A stretch of DNA of 7,927 nucleotides from SAR324 cluster bacterium (GTDB lineage Bacteria; SAR324; XYD2-FULL-50-16), in assembly GCA_002401295.1 (NCBI GenBank), contig NVSR01000154.1, forward strand, positions 1-7,927, written 5' to 3'. Below, piece by piece: positions 6,257 to 7,927 of the stretch (positions within the stretch are counted from its first letter, which is position 1; every line of letters starts with the position of its first letter). Made by a program: the position numbers and the translations under genes. The notes under the pieces are model-generated. The model did no database searches. It worked only from the letters and a program-made list of their open reading frames with translations, and was not told the DNA's origin.

Positions 6257-6472
6257 ATGAGTAAAAGTAATCATAGAAAAATTAAATGTCCTACCTGCAA
6301 AAAAGAAACAACTTGGAATGACAATCCTTTTCGTCCTTTTTGTAGTGAGCGCTGTAAACTGATCGACTTAGGACAATGGGCCGATGGCAGCTATCGAGTA
6401 GAAACACCGGGTTACTCCGCAACGGCGGAAGAAATTGAAGAAAGTGTACGAAATGAGAAAGACAAGTACTAA
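6257..6472 (+). CDS. yacG: YacG-family zinc protein, DNA gyrase inhibitor
   Basis: This 71-residue cytosolic protein has one Cys4 zinc site: CPTC (Cys11, Cys14) and CSERC (Cys29, Cys33). Between and after them are the family signature blocks NPFRPFCSERC and KLIDLGQWADGSYRV. The acidic C-terminal tail (EEIEESVRNEK) is variable in the family. YacG of Escherichia coli binds the GyrB C-terminal domain and blocks gyrase from binding DNA; the same role is inferred here. GAGG at 6246-6249, seven bases before the ATG, is a good ribosome-binding site. Its last 20 bases overlap the start of dsbD in another frame, so the two are probably translated from one message. In many bacteria yacG sits beside coaE; that neighbour is not seen here. 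Confidence 0.93.
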   Translation: MSKSNHRKIKCPTCKKETTWNDNPFRPFCSERCKLIDLGQWADGSYRVETPGYSATAEEIEESVRNEKDKY

Positions 6473-7927
6473 ACCCCAGTGGCTCCTGATAGCAATTTTT
6501 TTAACCTTTTTCCTCCCATCCGGGGCTTGGGCCTTGGATGAAAATGGGATACCGGAACCAGGTGAAATTATTGCGGAAATATCGTCCACTCTCCATCCCG
6601 CCACACTGCGCAGAGGGGAGAATGTTCGAGTTAACGTCCAAGTTAAAATTATACCTGGATGGCATATTTATTCTGTGATTGCTCAGGGAGATGATGCACC
6701 ACCCCCCAGTGATGTATCCCTTCTGGACTCCCCTTTGATTGAAGATGGTCCAGCTTACGAAACCCGTCCCATCAATGATTTTGATCCTGTCATCGGAATG
6801 AAGCTTTCCTATCACAAAGGTAAAGCCATTCTCTATCGGAATCTAAAAGTCCCTGATGATCTGGAACTGGGAAACTACCAGGCAAATGTACAGGTACGTT
6901 TTCAGACTTGTAGTGATCGACTCTGTTTGCCTCCTGAAGTGAAGGTAGTATCTCTGGATTATACCATTGAAGAAGGGCCTGTTCGTGCGGAATACCAATA
7001 TGCTGATCGCAGTATCGATAACTTGCCTTCGCAAGGTATGAATCATTTGACAGACGGTGGTTTGTGGAGTTTTATCGCGCTGGCAGCACTCATGGGATTG
7101 GCTTCATTAATCACTCCCTGTGTTTTTCCGATGATTCCTATTACTGTCTCTTTCTTTTCCAAGCAAGCGGAAGGCAAACGATCGACGCTCATCAAGTTAG
7201 CTACGATCTTTGCTTTGGGGATTATTTTGACTTATACAGGGACGGGGCTTTTGCTCTCAGCCATATTTGGGGCGGGAAGTGCTTTGCAACTGGCGACCAA
7301 TCCCTATGTCAACTTGGTGATTGGTATTGTCTTTATCCTCTTTGCATTTAGTTTGATGGGGCTCTTCGAAATCACTATTCCCGGTGGTGTCCAAGGCTAC
7401 TTTGATCAGAAAGCACGAAAATTAGGAGGGGTGCCGGGTGTCTTGTTAATGGGCTTCACTTTCACCTTGACCGCCTTTACTTGTACTGTGCAGTTTGTGG
7501 GAACTATGTTGATTGCTGCCGCCCAAGGGGAATGGATTTGGCCGGTTCTCGGAATGCTGGTTTTCTCCAGTGTTTTTGCCTTTCCTTTCTTTTTGTTGGC
7601 ATTGGCGCCTCGTTTGATCAAAAAGATGCAAGGCAAGTCCGGTGCCTGGTTGGGACGGAGTAAGGTTGTTCTGGGAGTACTGGAATTGATGGCTTCCATC
7701 AAATTCCTTTCCAACGCGGATTTGGTTTGGCAAACAGACTTGATTTCCCGCAACACGGCCATCTTGGTATGGCTGATTTTGCTGGCTTGCATCATCTTCT
7801 ATTTGGTATGGACAGCTCTACGACCGAAGTTCAATAAATCCATTTCTCAGTGGGTTAGCGTATTGACCTTTATGGTTCTTTTTATTCTATTGGGGCGAGG
7901 TTACAATGACCAATCGCTAGGCAGCCT
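6453..7927 (+). CDS. dsbD: thiol:disulfide interchange protein DsbD, C-terminus outside window
   Basis: DsbD carries electrons from cytosolic thioredoxin across the inner membrane to periplasmic partners such as DsbC and cytochrome c maturation proteins. The frame is open for 491 codons to the window edge. Residues 1-27 are a signal peptide (basic start, hydrophobic core, AWA cleavage site at 25-27). Residues about 35-175 form the periplasmic alpha domain with the redox pair Cys153 and Cys158 (QTCSDRLCLPPEV). From about 204 comes the CcdA-like membrane domain of about eight helices, with redox Cys223 (ITPCVFPMIPITVSFF) and Cys344 (LTAFTCTVQFVG). The latter has Gln347 where many relatives have Pro. 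The C-terminal periplasmic thioredoxin-like domain with CxxC would follow beyond the right edge. The ATG at 6453 gives a proper signal peptide and overlaps yacG by 20 bases, with GAAGAAAG eight bases upstream as a weak ribosome-binding site. Confidence 0.94.
   Translation, partial: MRKTSTKPQWLLIAIFLTFFLPSGAWALDENGIPEPGEIIAEISSTLHPATLRRGENVRVNVQVKIIPGWHIYSVIAQGDDAPPPSDVSLLDSPLIEDGPAYETRPINDFDPVIGMKLSYHKGKAILYRNLKVPDDLELGNYQANVQVRFQTCSDRLCLPPEVKVVSLDYTIEEGPVRAEYQYADRSIDNLPSQGMNHLTDGGLWSFIALAALMGLASLITPCVFPMIPITVSFFSKQAEGKRSTLIKLATIFALGIILTYTGTGLLLSAIFGAGSALQLATNPYVNLVIGIVFILFAFSLMGLFEITIPGGVQGYFDQKARKLGGVPGVLLMGFTFTLTAFTCTVQFVGTMLIAAAQGEWIWPVLGMLVFSSVFAFPFFLLALAPRLIKKMQGKSGAWLGRSKVVLGVLELMASIKFLSNADLVWQTDLISRNTAILVWLILLACIIFYLVWTALRPKFNKSISQWVSVLTFMVLFILLGRGYNDQSLGS

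Noticed and set aside
7064..7351. A 95-codon + strand ORF in another frame of dsbD
   Set aside because: DsbD reads uninterrupted through this stretch from 6453 to the window end.
7406..7795. A 129-codon minus-strand ORF opposite dsbD
   Set aside because: The + strand carries the conserved DsbD membrane domain with its redox cysteine; the antisense peptide is low in hydrophobic pattern and unrecognised.
1..7927. CRISPR array, tRNA, rRNA, complete insertion sequence or defence system
   Set aside because: No regularly spaced repeats, no cloverleaf or rRNA sequence, no transposase, and no defence-type proteins were seen on either strand.

Overview
This window looks like ordinary chromosomal housekeeping DNA from a Gram-negative (diderm) bacterium. 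That reading rests on a DsbD-type periplasmic reductant exporter with a signal peptide, a YacG zinc protein, a type II secretion/type IV pilus prepilin peptidase and a 1-deoxyxylulose-5-phosphate (non-mevalonate) isoprenoid gene. Base composition is moderate and the genes share one style of codon use. I cannot assign a phylum from the sequence alone. Every convincing gene is on the + strand.

Layout: (1) 1-1304, the C-terminal two thirds of dxs, cut by the left edge. (2) 1318-1806, a small two-helix membrane protein with a DUF2007 domain, 13 bases behind dxs and probably in its operon. (3) 1807-1975, an intergenic region with a cluster of CTAG-centred repeats and a nested hairpin. (4) 1976-3706, a full-length phosphoglucomutase/phosphomannomutase-family enzyme. 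(5) 3760-3978, a 72-residue YdcH/DUF465-like coiled-coil protein starting at TTG behind a perfect Shine-Dalgarno. (6) 4019-4783, a complete prepilin peptidase. (7) 4884-5936, a branched-chain amino acid aminotransferase (IlvE-like). (8) 5937-6256, a 320-base region with no intact gene, holding a hairpin, a possible 20-codon ORF, a GGGGACAGTCAC motif and what reads like the decayed C-terminal end of a RelE/ParE-family toxin on the minus strand. (9) 6257-6472, YacG. (10) 6453-7927, DsbD, overlapping yacG by 20 bases and cut by the right edge before its C-terminal thioredoxin domain.

The genes serve unrelated core functions (isoprenoid precursors, sugar phosphates, pilus/secretion maturation, branched-chain amino acids, gyrase control, periplasmic thiol redox). 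They look like same-strand neighbours rather than one pathway. The tightest pairs are dxs with the DUF2007 gene, and yacG with dsbD.

I did not find a convincing new multi-gene system. The parts most worth a second look are the two non-coding stretches: the repeat and hairpin cluster before the sugar-phosphate mutase, and the 5937-6256 interval that looks like a small graveyard of mobile or toxin-antitoxin DNA.
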